A stretch of DNA of 64,000 nt from CAZFLD01 sp964519835 (GTDB lineage: Bacteria > Spirochaetota > Spirochaetia > DSM-27196 > CAZFLD01). The stretch is taken from the NCBI GenBank assembly GCA_964519835.1, contig CAZFLD010000002.1, forward strand, positions 62,001 to 126,000. Direction: 5' to 3'. A program made the position numbers and the translations under genes. The stretch's first letter is position 1, and every line of letters begins with the position of its first letter. Below the pieces are notes generated by a model. The model was given only the letters and a program-made list of their open reading frames with translations. It was not told where the DNA came from and searched no databases. Positions 38,651 through 47,110 of this stretch are shown one piece after another.

Positions 38651-39892
38651 GTGAAAAATCGAATCGTAATAACGGGAATGGGCGCCGTAACACCCATCGG
38701 AAACAACGTTCCGGATTTCTGGGCGGGCATTAAGGCCGGGAAAAGCGGCGCCGGCCGCATCACCAAATTCGATCCCGCCGAGTACCCCGTGCACATTGCC
38801 GCGGAGCTGAAGGACTTTGATCCAACGGTGGCGCTGGAGTCCAAAGAGGCCCGAAAGATGGATCCGTTCGCGCAGTACGCCACCGTGGCAAGCGTCGAGG
38901 CGATGAACGACGCCGGGCTCAAACCGGGAGACGTAGACCCGGAGCGCCTCGGCACCATTCTCGGCTGCGGCATCGGAGGGTTTGAAGCGCTCGAAACGGC
39001 CTATTATAAGCTCTTCGAGCGAGGCCCGAGTCGAGTCCACCCGATGACGATTCCCAAGATGATCTCAAACATTGGCCCGGCCAACGTCGCGATCAAACAC
39101 AACGCCCAGGGGCCTTGCTTCACGCTCACTACCGCCTGTTCCTCAGGCACCGATGCCATCGGGCATTCGTTATTCTGGCTCCGCCAGGGCCTATGCGACG
39201 TTGTCATAAGCGGCGGCACCGAAGCCTGCATAAGCAAGATGGGACTCACCGGCTTTTGTGTGCTCCAAGCCCTGAGCACCAAGTATAACGATCGCCCTGA
39301 GGAGGCATCGCGGCCGTTCGACAAGAATCGGGACGGTTTTTTGATCGGCGAGGGAGCGGGCATTGTGATCCTGGAGACCTACGAGCACGCGAAGGCTCGG
39401 GGCGCAAAGATTTACGCCGAAGTGGCGGGCTACGGAATGAGTTGTGATGCGAGTCACCTGACCGCGCCACACCCCGAGGGTCGCGGCGCCATCTTCGCAA
39501 TAAAGGCAGCGCTGGCGGATGCGGAGATGGTGCCTGATCAAGTCGACTACATAAACGCCCACGGTACATCGACCCCGATGAACGACCCTACCGAAACCAA
39601 AGTCGTAAAACGAGTATTCGGCGACCACGCCTACAAACTCAAAATGTCGTCGACAAAGTCTATGACGGGCCACTGTATCGGCGCCGCCGGCGGCATCGAG
39701 GCAATCGCTTGCTCGTTGGCGATTCGCGACCAGTTCTTTCCGGCCACCATCCACCTCGAGCAGCCCGACGACGAGTGCGACCTGGACTACGTGCCGAATG
39801 TGGGCGTCGAAGGCAAGATCGACGTGGCGATGTCGAACTCGCTCGGCTTCGGCGGCCACAACGGTATCCTGATACTAAAAAAGGCGGAGTAG
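38651..39892 (+). CDS. fabF: 3-oxoacyl-ACP synthase II
   Basis: A 413-residue KAS II elongation enzyme with the Cys-His-His set: TTACSSGTDA, INAHGTSTP and KSMTGHCIGAAGG. Start is GTG at 38651, 1 bp after the fabG stop. Together with fabG and the separately encoded fabH this covers initiation, condensation and first reduction of type II fatty acid synthesis; acpP, fabD and fabZ are not in the window. Confidence 0.96.
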   Translation: MKNRIVITGMGAVTPIGNNVPDFWAGIKAGKSGAGRITKFDPAEYPVHIAAELKDFDPTVALESKEARKMDPFAQYATVASVEAMNDAGLKPGDVDPERLGTILGCGIGGFEALETAYYKLFERGPSRVHPMTIPKMISNIGPANVAIKHNAQGPCFTLTTACSSGTDAIGHSLFWLRQGLCDVVISGGTEACISKMGLTGFCVLQALSTKYNDRPEEASRPFDKNRDGFLIGEGAGIVILETYEHAKARGAKIYAEVAGYGMSCDASHLTAPHPEGRGAIFAIKAALADAEMVPDQVDYINAHGTSTPMNDPTETKVVKRVFGDHAYKLKMSSTKSMTGHCIGAAGGIEAIACSLAIRDQFFPATIHLEQPDDECDLDYVPNVGVEGKIDVAMSNSLGFGGHNGILILKKAE

Positions 39893-39895
39893 GTC

Positions 39896-39922
39896 GCCGG
39901 CCGCAATTTGCAGGCGGCCGGC
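39896..39922. promoter_or_regulatory. Inverted repeat wrapping the -35 box of the second moxR
   Basis: GCCGGCCGC (39896-39904) and GCGGCCGGC (39914-39922) form a perfect 9-bp stem with a 9-nt loop that contains the -35 box TTGCAG. It also lies directly after the fabF stop but has no T run. It could serve as a fabF transcript end, as an operator, or both. Confidence 0.6.
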
Positions 39923-39936
39923 TGAACCGGTATCAT
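39908..39936 (+). promoter_or_regulatory. Promoter of the second moxR module, leaderless type
   Basis: TTGCAG (39908-39913), a 17-bp spacer, TATCAT (39931-39936), then 6 bp and GTG at 39943. Confidence 0.6.
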
Positions 39937-39942
39937 AGTAGG

Positions 39943-40911
39943 GTGATCGACAACACCGCTTTGGTGCCGGATTGGGCAAGCCGGGTCGCGGATGAGGTAG
40001 AGACGGTCATCCGGGGCAAGCGAGAAACAATTCTCCGTCTATTGACCGCCTTGCTTGCCGACGGCCACGTGCTCCTCGAGGACGTACCGGGAGTCGGTAA
40101 GACAATCCTCGCCCGAAGCCTTGCGGCCGCTTTAGGTGTTACTTTCTCGCGGATTCAGTGCACCCCGGACCTCTTGCCCGCCGACGTGCTCGGCCTATCA
40201 ATCTACAACCCAAAGGACGGGAGCTTTGAGTTTCGCTACGGGCCCATTGTGGCAAACGTCGTTCTGGTGGATGAGATCAACCGCGCCACGCCACGGACGC
40301 AGTCGGCATTACTCGAGGCGATGGGCGAGGGCCAAGTAACTGTCGAGGGTCGCGAAGTAGAGCTCCCGGCGCCGTTTTTCCTTATCGCCACCGAAAACCC
40401 AATCGAATTCGAGGGAACATTCCCGCTTCCGGAAGCCCAGCGAGACCGCTTTCTCCTTGCCACAGCGGTCGGTTATCCCGACCGGCGCACGGAAAAGAGC
40501 CTTCTCTACGATCTGGCAAAACTCCAGCACCCGGTAGCACGGGTGCGCGCCGTTACCACGGCGGAAGAGGTGGTTACAGTCCGTGCAGCCTGCGTCGATG
40601 TGTTTCTTTCAGACGACTGCGCGGAGTACTTGCTCGCGATTGTCGAAGCCACACGCACGGAGCCGACCTTCGCCCTCGGTGCCTCCACCCGTGCTTCGAT
40701 CGGGCTGTCGCGTGCAGCTCGTGTTCGGGCGGCGATAAACGGTCGCGACTTTGTAGTGCCGGAGGACATTCGTGACTTGGCTGTTTCCGTCCTGTGGAAA
40801 CGGGTTGCACCGACTCCGGATGCAGTGGTTCGCAATATGGACACCAGACAGACGCTCGATTCCATCGTGCAACGAACCAGGGTACCGGTGCTGTCGGACG
40901 AGTCGCCGTAG
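39943..40911 (+). CDS. MoxR-family AAA+ ATPase (module 2)
   Basis: A 322-residue AAA+ ATPase, paralogous to the one at 28195: Walker A EDVPGVGKTI, Walker B LVDEINRAT, ENPIEFEGTFPLPEAQRDRF and GASTRASIGLSRAAR. The frame runs upstream into fabF on the same strand, but the GTG at 39943 fits both the promoter and the family N terminus. It is followed at 19 bp by a DUF58 gene, as in module 1. Role: chaperone-like ATPase for its membrane-associated partners. Confidence 0.92.
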   Translation: MIDNTALVPDWASRVADEVETVIRGKRETILRLLTALLADGHVLLEDVPGVGKTILARSLAAALGVTFSRIQCTPDLLPADVLGLSIYNPKDGSFEFRYGPIVANVVLVDEINRATPRTQSALLEAMGEGQVTVEGREVELPAPFFLIATENPIEFEGTFPLPEAQRDRFLLATAVGYPDRRTEKSLLYDLAKLQHPVARVRAVTTAEEVVTVRAACVDVFLSDDCAEYLLAIVEATRTEPTFALGASTRASIGLSRAARVRAAINGRDFVVPEDIRDLAVSVLWKRVAPTPDAVVRNMDTRQTLDSIVQRTRVPVLSDESP

Positions 40912-40930
40912 GCCCAGGAGCACCTCGCCT

Positions 40931-42028
40931 ATGCAGGCAAAATCGATATTGTACGTCTTGTTCTGTGCAGTGCTCGTCATCTTCGGTGGCCTGTTTTTTT
41001 TGAGGTGGCTTGGTGTTTTTTTGCTCGTAGTAGTCGGCGTATCAAAGGCGTATTCGGCCATACTCCGGCGCGGAATCGTTGCCGCGCGGACAGTGGACAG
41101 GCGATACCTTTTCCGGTACGAGTCCGTGGATATCGGCGTTCGAATCGAGAACAACAGCCTTCTGCCGAGTTTCCCGTTGGTGGTCGTAGATAGGGCACCG
41201 GGTCTCTACACAAACGGTCGCGAAGCCCACATGCTCAAGGTTGGGCCTCAGCTGGACGGCAACCTGAGTTACACCGTTATACCACGGCACCGCGGTGTCT
41301 TTGAGTTGGGCCCCCTAACGGTGGGCGGAGCAGACCCCCTCGGCCTTTTCCCCTTTGAGCTTCGCTTCGTGGATCCTGCCGAAGTGGTGATTCTTCCCGA
41401 TATCCGAAGAATCGATTTTCCCAAAAAGCCGATAATCCCCGGTGGCCCCGCCACCACAAACGACCCGCGATTCGAGGAAATCCAACTCCCCGTATCGATC
41501 CGAGACTATGTTCCCGGCGATCGTATGCGCCTCGTACACTGGAAGGCGTCGGCCCGCCTCGGCCGCCTTGTTGTGCGCAAACCCGCGAGACAGGCCCTGG
41601 TGCCGACGGTCATACTCCTGGATCTCCGTGCCGGGGCGTATCCGCTGCGCCACCGCGGTCACAACATCGAGCGTGCCGTAGAAGCCGCGACCGCGCTGAC
41701 CGTGCAGCTGACTACCAAGGGGCACCCGGTCGGCCTTTTATGCCTCGGCGAGACAAGAGACTGGCTCCCGCCGTCGGCAGGCATTGGAAGCCTTCACGAA
41801 ATCCTCCGAACCCTCGCACGGGCAAAACAAACCGACCGTATGGACCGCCTGGCCGACGCGTTGCTCCCGCTTCCCCGGACCAATCACTTGGCATTTGTGG
41901 GACCGCCCACCGACCTGGGAGTTGTTATCGCACGGTTCGATCGTGGAAGACTCTCGATGTATCTGGTCGGCGCGGAAGGGCCCATTCCGCCCGGCGCGGT
42001 GAGAGTGAGGACCCACGGTGACTTTTAG
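40931..42028 (+). CDS. DUF58 protein (module 2)
   Basis: A 365-residue protein with two N-terminal membrane helices (~5-38) and the DUF58 signature SIRDYVPGDRMRLVHWKASA followed by RLGRLVVRKPARQ. A preceding beta-rich region (IGVRIENNS, GNLSYTVIPRHRGVFELGP) is typical. AGGAG lies 10 bp before the ATG. It overlaps the next gene by 11 bp. Confidence 0.9.
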   Translation: MQAKSILYVLFCAVLVIFGGLFFLRWLGVFLLVVVGVSKAYSAILRRGIVAARTVDRRYLFRYESVDIGVRIENNSLLPSFPLVVVDRAPGLYTNGREAHMLKVGPQLDGNLSYTVIPRHRGVFELGPLTVGGADPLGLFPFELRFVDPAEVVILPDIRRIDFPKKPIIPGGPATTNDPRFEEIQLPVSIRDYVPGDRMRLVHWKASARLGRLVVRKPARQALVPTVILLDLRAGAYPLRHRGHNIERAVEAATALTVQLTTKGHPVGLLCLGETRDWLPPSAGIGSLHEILRTLARAKQTDRMDRLADALLPLPRTNHLAFVGPPTDLGVVIARFDRGRLSMYLVGAEGPIPPGAVRVRTHGDF

Positions 42029-43562
42029 GACCGAGTCGTACCGCATACTCGCACACCCTCTGCTGGCATTTGTGCCGGGACTTTTGTTTTTGATCGTGCT
42101 CGGAAACGCAACGGCTTTTTTCCTTGACCTGGAGAGAATACCGCTGTCCACGGCAATCATGGGCCCGACGGGCTTGGTGGTGGAATCCGTGATGCGGGCG
42201 ATTCGTCGTGCCCAGGCCAGACGCGGTGGAACGCAGAGCCGTTTGCGAGAAATCGCTTTCGTGTTGGTGGCCGGCTACTTGCTCGGATCTTTCGGTCGTA
42301 TTGTCCAAGGGACCGGAGTAGCCGGTGCGGCGGGGCCGCTCGATGTTTTCTCCCCCGGCATCGGAAATATCTACCCAACCGTTGCCGCTCTTGCCGGGTG
42401 GTTCCTGGCGTTTGCGATCAACGGACGGCTGATTTACCACGATCGGTTCTTGTCCTTAACTCAGGGTCTCGGGGAAAACGAACTCTACCTGGCAATCCGC
42501 AATAACGCCGATATCGGCCGCGCCTTCTATTTCACCATGAAGACTCTGCGCGCCATTTATTCCTGGCTCGCAATCGGGGCCATCGCCGTGCACCTGCTTG
42601 CCCATGCGGTCTCGGAGTATGCCGACCTCTCGGTAGCTCCACCCCGGCACTTCGCGGCCGTTGTTCTGGTGCTTGTCACCATTGCCGCCCGCACGACCGT
42701 TCGGATTATCGCCGAGAAGGGCTATACCGAGTCGCTCGGGGTGTCGGTATCGCGAAGGCTCGAGTCGCGGCGCATTATCGTTGCGATCGCCGGCGTGTTG
42801 CTCTTGGCGCCCGCCGCAATGATTCTGACCCCGTCGAGGCCCATCGTGCCCGCGGCTTGGCTGGACGCGTTTTTCTCCTGGCTTGCATCGCTTTTTACTT
42901 CCCAACCCGGCAAAGCCGTGGAGCAGGCGCCAACGTTCGCGGACTTCGAGCGCATGCGCGCCTACCTAAACGAGTTATCGGCATATCAAGACTCGACCGG
43001 TCCCCCTGAGTGGCTTCAAACCCTCGCGGTTGTCCTTAGAACCATCCTGATTGTTGTGGCGATTGCTGCGTTTGTGGGGTTCATGGTGTATCCGCTTTTC
43101 ACCCGGCGGCGTGGGCGAGCCCGGCACGACCTCCTCAGACGGCGAATCCTCAGCGCGTGGTACGAGTTTCTGCGGTTTGTCCGCAAAGTCGTCCTTTTTG
43201 TGAGGCTGCTCGGCCGTCGGATTCGTGCCGGCGGGCAAAGCGCGCGCGGGGACGCCCCGTCTCGGTCTGCGTCTTCACCCATCACCTTCGACAGAAAACG
43301 GCGACGGCAGAGTAGGCGCCTTGACCGACTGTTTATGGAATTGGTCACGTCGGCAAAAAAGGCACACATCGCCTATCACCCAACCGACAGCCTATCGGAC
43401 TTCCTCGATCGGGCGTCTCGACATGTGGGAAACGGTAAGCCCGGGCGGCTACTGACTCTGTTCTACCGTGGACGCTACGGACCCTCCGGCCTCAATCGAG
43501 CCGAATTGCACACGCTTACGGGAGAGGTGAGAGCTTTTGCAAAATCTATGTCGACCTTATGA
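42018..43562 (+). CDS. Multi-pass membrane protein with DUF4129-like tail (module 2)
   Basis: A 514-residue protein with about eight hydrophobic helices in two groups (~12-250 and ~335-362), an extracytoplasmic loop (~285-330) and a basic cytoplasmic region. The end (LTLFYRGRYGPSGLNRAELHT) resembles the DUF4129 segment found at the end of proteins in MoxR/transglutaminase operons and also the tail of the module 1 transglutaminase. No transglutaminase triad is present, so module 2 lacks that enzyme. Start is GTG at 42018. The end overlaps the convergent nuclease gene by 6 bp. Confidence 0.75.
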   Translation: MTFRTESYRILAHPLLAFVPGLLFLIVLGNATAFFLDLERIPLSTAIMGPTGLVVESVMRAIRRAQARRGGTQSRLREIAFVLVAGYLLGSFGRIVQGTGVAGAAGPLDVFSPGIGNIYPTVAALAGWFLAFAINGRLIYHDRFLSLTQGLGENELYLAIRNNADIGRAFYFTMKTLRAIYSWLAIGAIAVHLLAHAVSEYADLSVAPPRHFAAVVLVLVTIAARTTVRIIAEKGYTESLGVSVSRRLESRRIIVAIAGVLLLAPAAMILTPSRPIVPAAWLDAFFSWLASLFTSQPGKAVEQAPTFADFERMRAYLNELSAYQDSTGPPEWLQTLAVVLRTILIVVAIAAFVGFMVYPLFTRRRGRARHDLLRRRILSAWYEFLRFVRKVVLFVRLLGRRIRAGGQSARGDAPSRSASSPITFDRKRRRQSRRLDRLFMELVTSAKKAHIAYHPTDSLSDFLDRASRHVGNGKPGRLLTLFYRGRYGPSGLNRAELHTLTGEVRAFAKSMSTL

Positions 43563-44108
43563 GAGACCTTTGATACGGTCGCGGAGCCGGGCGGCCTCTT
43601 CGTAATCCTCTTCCTCGACCGCCTTTTCGAGCTGAGTCATCAGTTGATTTTTCTCAATATCTTGTGCGGAGGGGAACGCGGCCTCCGATTCACCTTCGCT
43701 AATAAGGTTCACGGCGATGCCGGCTTCCTCAACTACAGACTCAGCAATCAGGACGGGGCACTTTATCCGCGCCGCCATCCCCAACGCGTCCGAAGGGCGC
43801 GCATCGATTGAGAGCCGCTTCAAACCCTGTTTGAGGATGATCTGGGCGTAAAACGTCTGCTGCTTGAGGTCGGTGATTTCCACTTTTTCCATGGTCAAGC
43901 CGGCTTTCTCGAGAACCGAGATCATAAGATCATGAGTGAGGGGGCGCGGCATCGGTACATTGCCAAGGCCGATGAGTATCGACTGGGCCTCGAGCTGGCC
44001 GATAAAAATCGGCACCGCTCTCTCAGATCCCATTGGACGAACAAGCACAGCATTCCCCTTGTCCGTTCGCGCGACAGTCCAGATTTCTGCTTCTACGAGC
44101 ATATGCAT
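43557..44108 (-). CDS. Bifunctional nuclease-family protein with UVR motif
   Basis: A 183-residue DUF151/BFN protein: the core (~1-135; LVRPMGSERAVPIFIGQLEAQSI, HDLMISVLEKAGL, DARPSDALGMAARIKCPVL) is followed by a UVR motif (QLEKAVEEEDYEEAARLRDRI), the segment that mediates UvrB-UvrC contact. BFN proteins have reported RNase/DNase activity. The fusion suggests a link to nucleotide excision repair or to Clp-like partners. The start ATG at 44108 is 7 bp after TACTAC; the ATG at 44102 is an alternative. Confidence 0.9.
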   Translation of the reverse strand: MHMLVEAEIWTVARTDKGNAVLVRPMGSERAVPIFIGQLEAQSILIGLGNVPMPRPLTHDLMISVLEKAGLTMEKVEITDLKQQTFYAQIILKQGLKRLSIDARPSDALGMAARIKCPVLIAESVVEEAGIAVNLISEGESEAAFPSAQDIEKNQLMTQLEKAVEEEDYEEAARLRDRIKGLS

Positions 44109-44115
44109 TTCAACT

Positions 44116-44144
44116 GTAGTAAAGTCTACTACCCCAAAGATCAA
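44116..44144 (-). promoter_or_regulatory. Promoter of the bifunctional nuclease gene
   Basis: Reading leftward: TTGATC (44139-44144), a 17-bp spacer, TACTAC (44116-44121), then 7 bp and ATG. The -10 box is a weak match. Confidence 0.4.
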
Positions 44145-44186
44145 GATTCAATTCATGTGTACGATCACGACAAGGTCCGCTTGGCC

Positions 44187-44215
44187 TTCTCGTTGGCCGG
44201 GGATTTCGATACATT
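44187..44215 (+). promoter_or_regulatory. Candidate pnt operon promoter
   Basis: TTCTCG (44187-44192), a 17-bp spacer and TACATT (44210-44215) would give a ~24-nt leader holding GGGGGAT before the ATG. Weak boxes; tentative. Confidence 0.3.
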
Positions 44216-44245
44216 CTGAGCGAAATCTAGTCCGGGGGATAAAGA

Positions 44246-45385
44246 ATGATTGTTGGAGCAGTAAAAGAAACCCGTGACGGCGAAAGACGCGTGTCGTTGG
44301 TTCCGGCCGGCGTCCCGGAAGTTCGGAAACTGACGGCGGAGGTATGGATTGAGCGTGGAGCGGGTATGGCTTCCGGTTACACCGACGCCGAGTACGAGGC
44401 GAAGGGTGCGAAAATCGTCGATCGAAGCCGCATCCTGGAAAGTGCCGACATCGTTCTGGCTGTGCGCTGGGCCGCGGCGAACCCAGGCTCCTCGGACAGT
44501 CCAGGTAAAAACGGACAAACGGCAATCGGACTTATGGAGCCCTACCAGCCGGACCCGTCCTTCTCGCGTCTAAAAGAGGCGGGGATTACCGCCTTTGCGA
44601 TGGAGCGGATGCCCCGTATCACACGCGCCCAAGCCATGGACGCGCTGAGCTCGATGGCGAATTTGGCCGGCTACAAGGCGGCGCTTCTTGCAGCTGAGAA
44701 CCTTCCAAAAATGTTCCCTATGATGATGACGGCGGCCGGGACGATCGTTCCGGCCAAGGTTTTTGTGGTGGGCGTCGGCGTTGCCGGCCTGCAAGCAATT
44801 GCTACAACCAAGCGACTCGGGGCGGTGGTCAGCGCGTACGATGTGCGGCCGGCGGTAAAAGAGCAAGTGGAAAGTCTGGGAGCCAAGTTTGTGGATATTG
44901 AGCTGGGAACGGAGGACTCCGAAGATACAGGCGGATACGCCCGCGCAATGGATGAGGGTTTTTACAGGAAGCAGCGTGAGATGATGACACAGGTGGTGGC
45001 CGACAGCGACGTGGTAATCACCACCGCCGCGATACCCGGAAAGCCGTCGCCGGTTCTGGTCACCAAGGAAATGGTTCAGGGTATGCGGCCGGGCTCGGTT
45101 ATCGTAGACCTTGCGGTTGAGCGTGGAGGAAACTGCGAGCTCTCGGAGGCGGGCAAAACGGTGGAAAAGCACAACGTAACCATCCTGGGGCCCATCAACC
45201 TGCCTTCATCGGTGCCCTTCAACGCAAGCCAACTCTACTCGAGGAACATCACGAGCTTTCTATCAGCCGTTGTAAAAGACGGTGCGGTAAACGTCGACAT
45301 GGACGACGAAATCATTGCCGCCACCGTGGTAACCCACGACGGCGAGGTACCAAACGACGAGTTACGGGCACAACTCGAGCTGTAA
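44246..45385 (+). CDS. pntAA: NAD(P) transhydrogenase subunit alpha, part 1
   Basis: A 379-residue NAD(H)-binding domain I of proton-translocating transhydrogenase, cytoplasmic. It has the N-terminal KETRDGERRVSLVP, the RITRAQAMDALSSMANLAGYKA region and the nucleotide motif VVGVGVAGLQAIATTKRLGA. The alpha subunit is split into two genes as in Rhodospirillum rubrum. GGGGGAT is 5 bp before the ATG. It is the first gene of a three-gene operon making NADPH at the expense of the proton gradient. Confidence 0.95.
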   Translation: MIVGAVKETRDGERRVSLVPAGVPEVRKLTAEVWIERGAGMASGYTDAEYEAKGAKIVDRSRILESADIVLAVRWAAANPGSSDSPGKNGQTAIGLMEPYQPDPSFSRLKEAGITAFAMERMPRITRAQAMDALSSMANLAGYKAALLAAENLPKMFPMMMTAAGTIVPAKVFVVGVGVAGLQAIATTKRLGAVVSAYDVRPAVKEQVESLGAKFVDIELGTEDSEDTGGYARAMDEGFYRKQREMMTQVVADSDVVITTAAIPGKPSPVLVTKEMVQGMRPGSVIVDLAVERGGNCELSEAGKTVEKHNVTILGPINLPSSVPFNASQLYSRNITSFLSAVVKDGAVNVDMDDEIIAATVVTHDGEVPNDELRAQLEL

Positions 45386-45399
45386 TCCGGAGGAACAAC

Positions 45400-45678
45400 A
45401 TGAGTTTTATCGGCATCTTAACCATATTTGTCCTGGCGGTCTTTGTGGGCTTCGAGGTAATAACAAAGGTCCCGCCAATCTTGCACACTCCGCTTATGTC
45501 GGGCTCCAACGCCATATCGGGCATCACGGTGATCGGTGCAATTATCGCTCTTGGCGCCGGCACCTCTCTGATTACGCAGATACTCGGTGTAGTCGCCCTC
45601 GTCTTTGCCACCACCAACGTGGTTGGTGGCTTTTTGGTCACCCACCGTATGCTCAAGAAATTTCGGAAAAAGGACTAA
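45400..45678 (+). CDS. pntAB: NAD(P) transhydrogenase subunit alpha, part 2
   Basis: A 92-residue membrane subunit with three helices: MSFIGILTIFVLAVFVGFEV, the HTPLMSGSNAISGI loop and a C-terminal pair. It supplies half of the proton channel. CCGGAGGA lies 6 bp before the ATG, 14 bp after the first subunit gene. Confidence 0.95.
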   Translation: MSFIGILTIFVLAVFVGFEVITKVPPILHTPLMSGSNAISGITVIGAIIALGAGTSLITQILGVVALVFATTNVVGGFLVTHRMLKKFRKKD

Positions 45679-45681
45679 TCC

Positions 45682-47088
45682 ATGCCTTCGGAACTTGCCG
45701 ATCTCTTTTACCTCATAGCGGCCGTGCTTTTTGTGCTCGGCCTAAAGGGTCTCTCACATCCTCGCAGTGCGGTGCGGGGCAACCTCCTTGGCGCCATTGG
45801 CATGCTGGTTGCAATTGTTGTCACCCTGGTTGTGCAAGTCGGGCTTCCATGGGAGCTGATTGTCCTGGGCATCGGCATCGGGTCGGTCTTCGGGGCGATT
45901 CTCGCGCTTCGCATTCAGATGACGGCGATGCCGCAGCTTGTCGGCCTCTACAACGGCTTCGGCGGCGCCGCCTCGGTTCTGGTGGCGGGCGCGGTGCTCA
46001 TTCAGGCGGCATCGATGCTTGGAACACTCGGAGGCCCCTCCGGCCTACCGCTCCAAGAGCTGATCGCCACTGCCGCCTCCGGGCTAATCGGCGCAGTCAC
46101 CTTTTTCGGGAGCCTTATTGCGTTTGGAAAACTGCAAGGAATCGTCACCGAAAAACCTGTCCGCTACAAAGGCGAGCAGGTCGTCAAGATTCTTCTCCTT
46201 GGAGGCTCAATTGCCGCGGCCGTCGTTTTGGTGATTGACCCCGAGCTAACCTACCTATACTGGGTCCTCGCGGGGGTCGCCTCGATCCTCGGCCTATTCC
46301 TGGTTATTCCAATCGGCGGCGCGGATATGCCGATAGTAATCGCCCTGTTGAACTCTTACTCCGGCTTGGCCGCCGCGGCAACCGGATTTGTCCTTTCGAA
46401 CTCGGTGCTGATCATCTCCGGCTCGTTGGTCGGTGCCTCGGGGATTATCCTCACACGGATAATGTGCAAGGCTATGAATCGATCGTTGGCGAATGTCCTG
46501 TTCGGCGGCGTCGGCGCCGTTGTGGAAGGCGCCGCGTCCGACGACATCTACGCGGGCAAGGTCAAGTCCACCTCCGCTGAAGAGGTCGCGATGATCCTAA
46601 AAGGCGCCCAGCGTGTCGTAATCGTGCCGGGCTACGGCATGGCCGTCGCGCGAGCTCAGACGGCCGTCCGGTTGATGTCCGAGGCGCTCGAGAGAGACGG
46701 TATAGAGGTGGAGTTCGGCATCCATCCGGTTGCAGGCCGCATGCCGGGGCATATGAATGTTCTCTTGGCTGAGGAGAATATCTCGTACGACAAACTACGC
46801 GAGATGGATCAGATCAACCCAAGCTTTCCCAACACCGACGTTGCGATCGTCCTCGGCGCCAACGATGTTGTGAATCCCTCGGCGCGCGAGGCCACCGGGA
46901 GCCCGATATCCGGCATGCCGATTCTCGATGTCGACAAGGCCCGGACGGTTGTGGTCATCAAGCGAAGCATGAGCCCCGGTTTCGCGGGAATCCCCAATCC
47001 GCTTTTTGCCGCCGACAACACGCTGATGTACTTCGGAGACGGAAAGGTGGCGATGGAGGGCCTGGTCACGGCCTACAAGGACGCGTAG
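45682..47088 (+). CDS. pntB: NAD(P) transhydrogenase subunit beta
   Basis: A 468-residue subunit: nine or so membrane helices (~1-270) and a C-terminal NADP(H)-binding domain III (~290-468; VIVPGYGMAVARAQ, IHPVAGRMPGHMNVLLAE, GANDVVNP, GFAGIPNPLF). It completes the transhydrogenase with the two alpha genes. Start 3 bp after the previous stop with AAAGGA upstream. It converges with the HD-GYP gene across 22 bp without an evident terminator. Confidence 0.96.
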   Translation: MPSELADLFYLIAAVLFVLGLKGLSHPRSAVRGNLLGAIGMLVAIVVTLVVQVGLPWELIVLGIGIGSVFGAILALRIQMTAMPQLVGLYNGFGGAASVLVAGAVLIQAASMLGTLGGPSGLPLQELIATAASGLIGAVTFFGSLIAFGKLQGIVTEKPVRYKGEQVVKILLLGGSIAAAVVLVIDPELTYLYWVLAGVASILGLFLVIPIGGADMPIVIALLNSYSGLAAAATGFVLSNSVLIISGSLVGASGIILTRIMCKAMNRSLANVLFGGVGAVVEGAASDDIYAGKVKSTSAEEVAMILKGAQRVVIVPGYGMAVARAQTAVRLMSEALERDGIEVEFGIHPVAGRMPGHMNVLLAEENISYDKLREMDQINPSFPNTDVAIVLGANDVVNPSAREATGSPISGMPILDVDKARTVVVIKRSMSPGFAGIPNPLFAADNTLMYFGDGKVAMEGLVTAYKDA

Positions 47089-47110
47089 AAACCGACCGGC
47101 GGCGGCGAGC

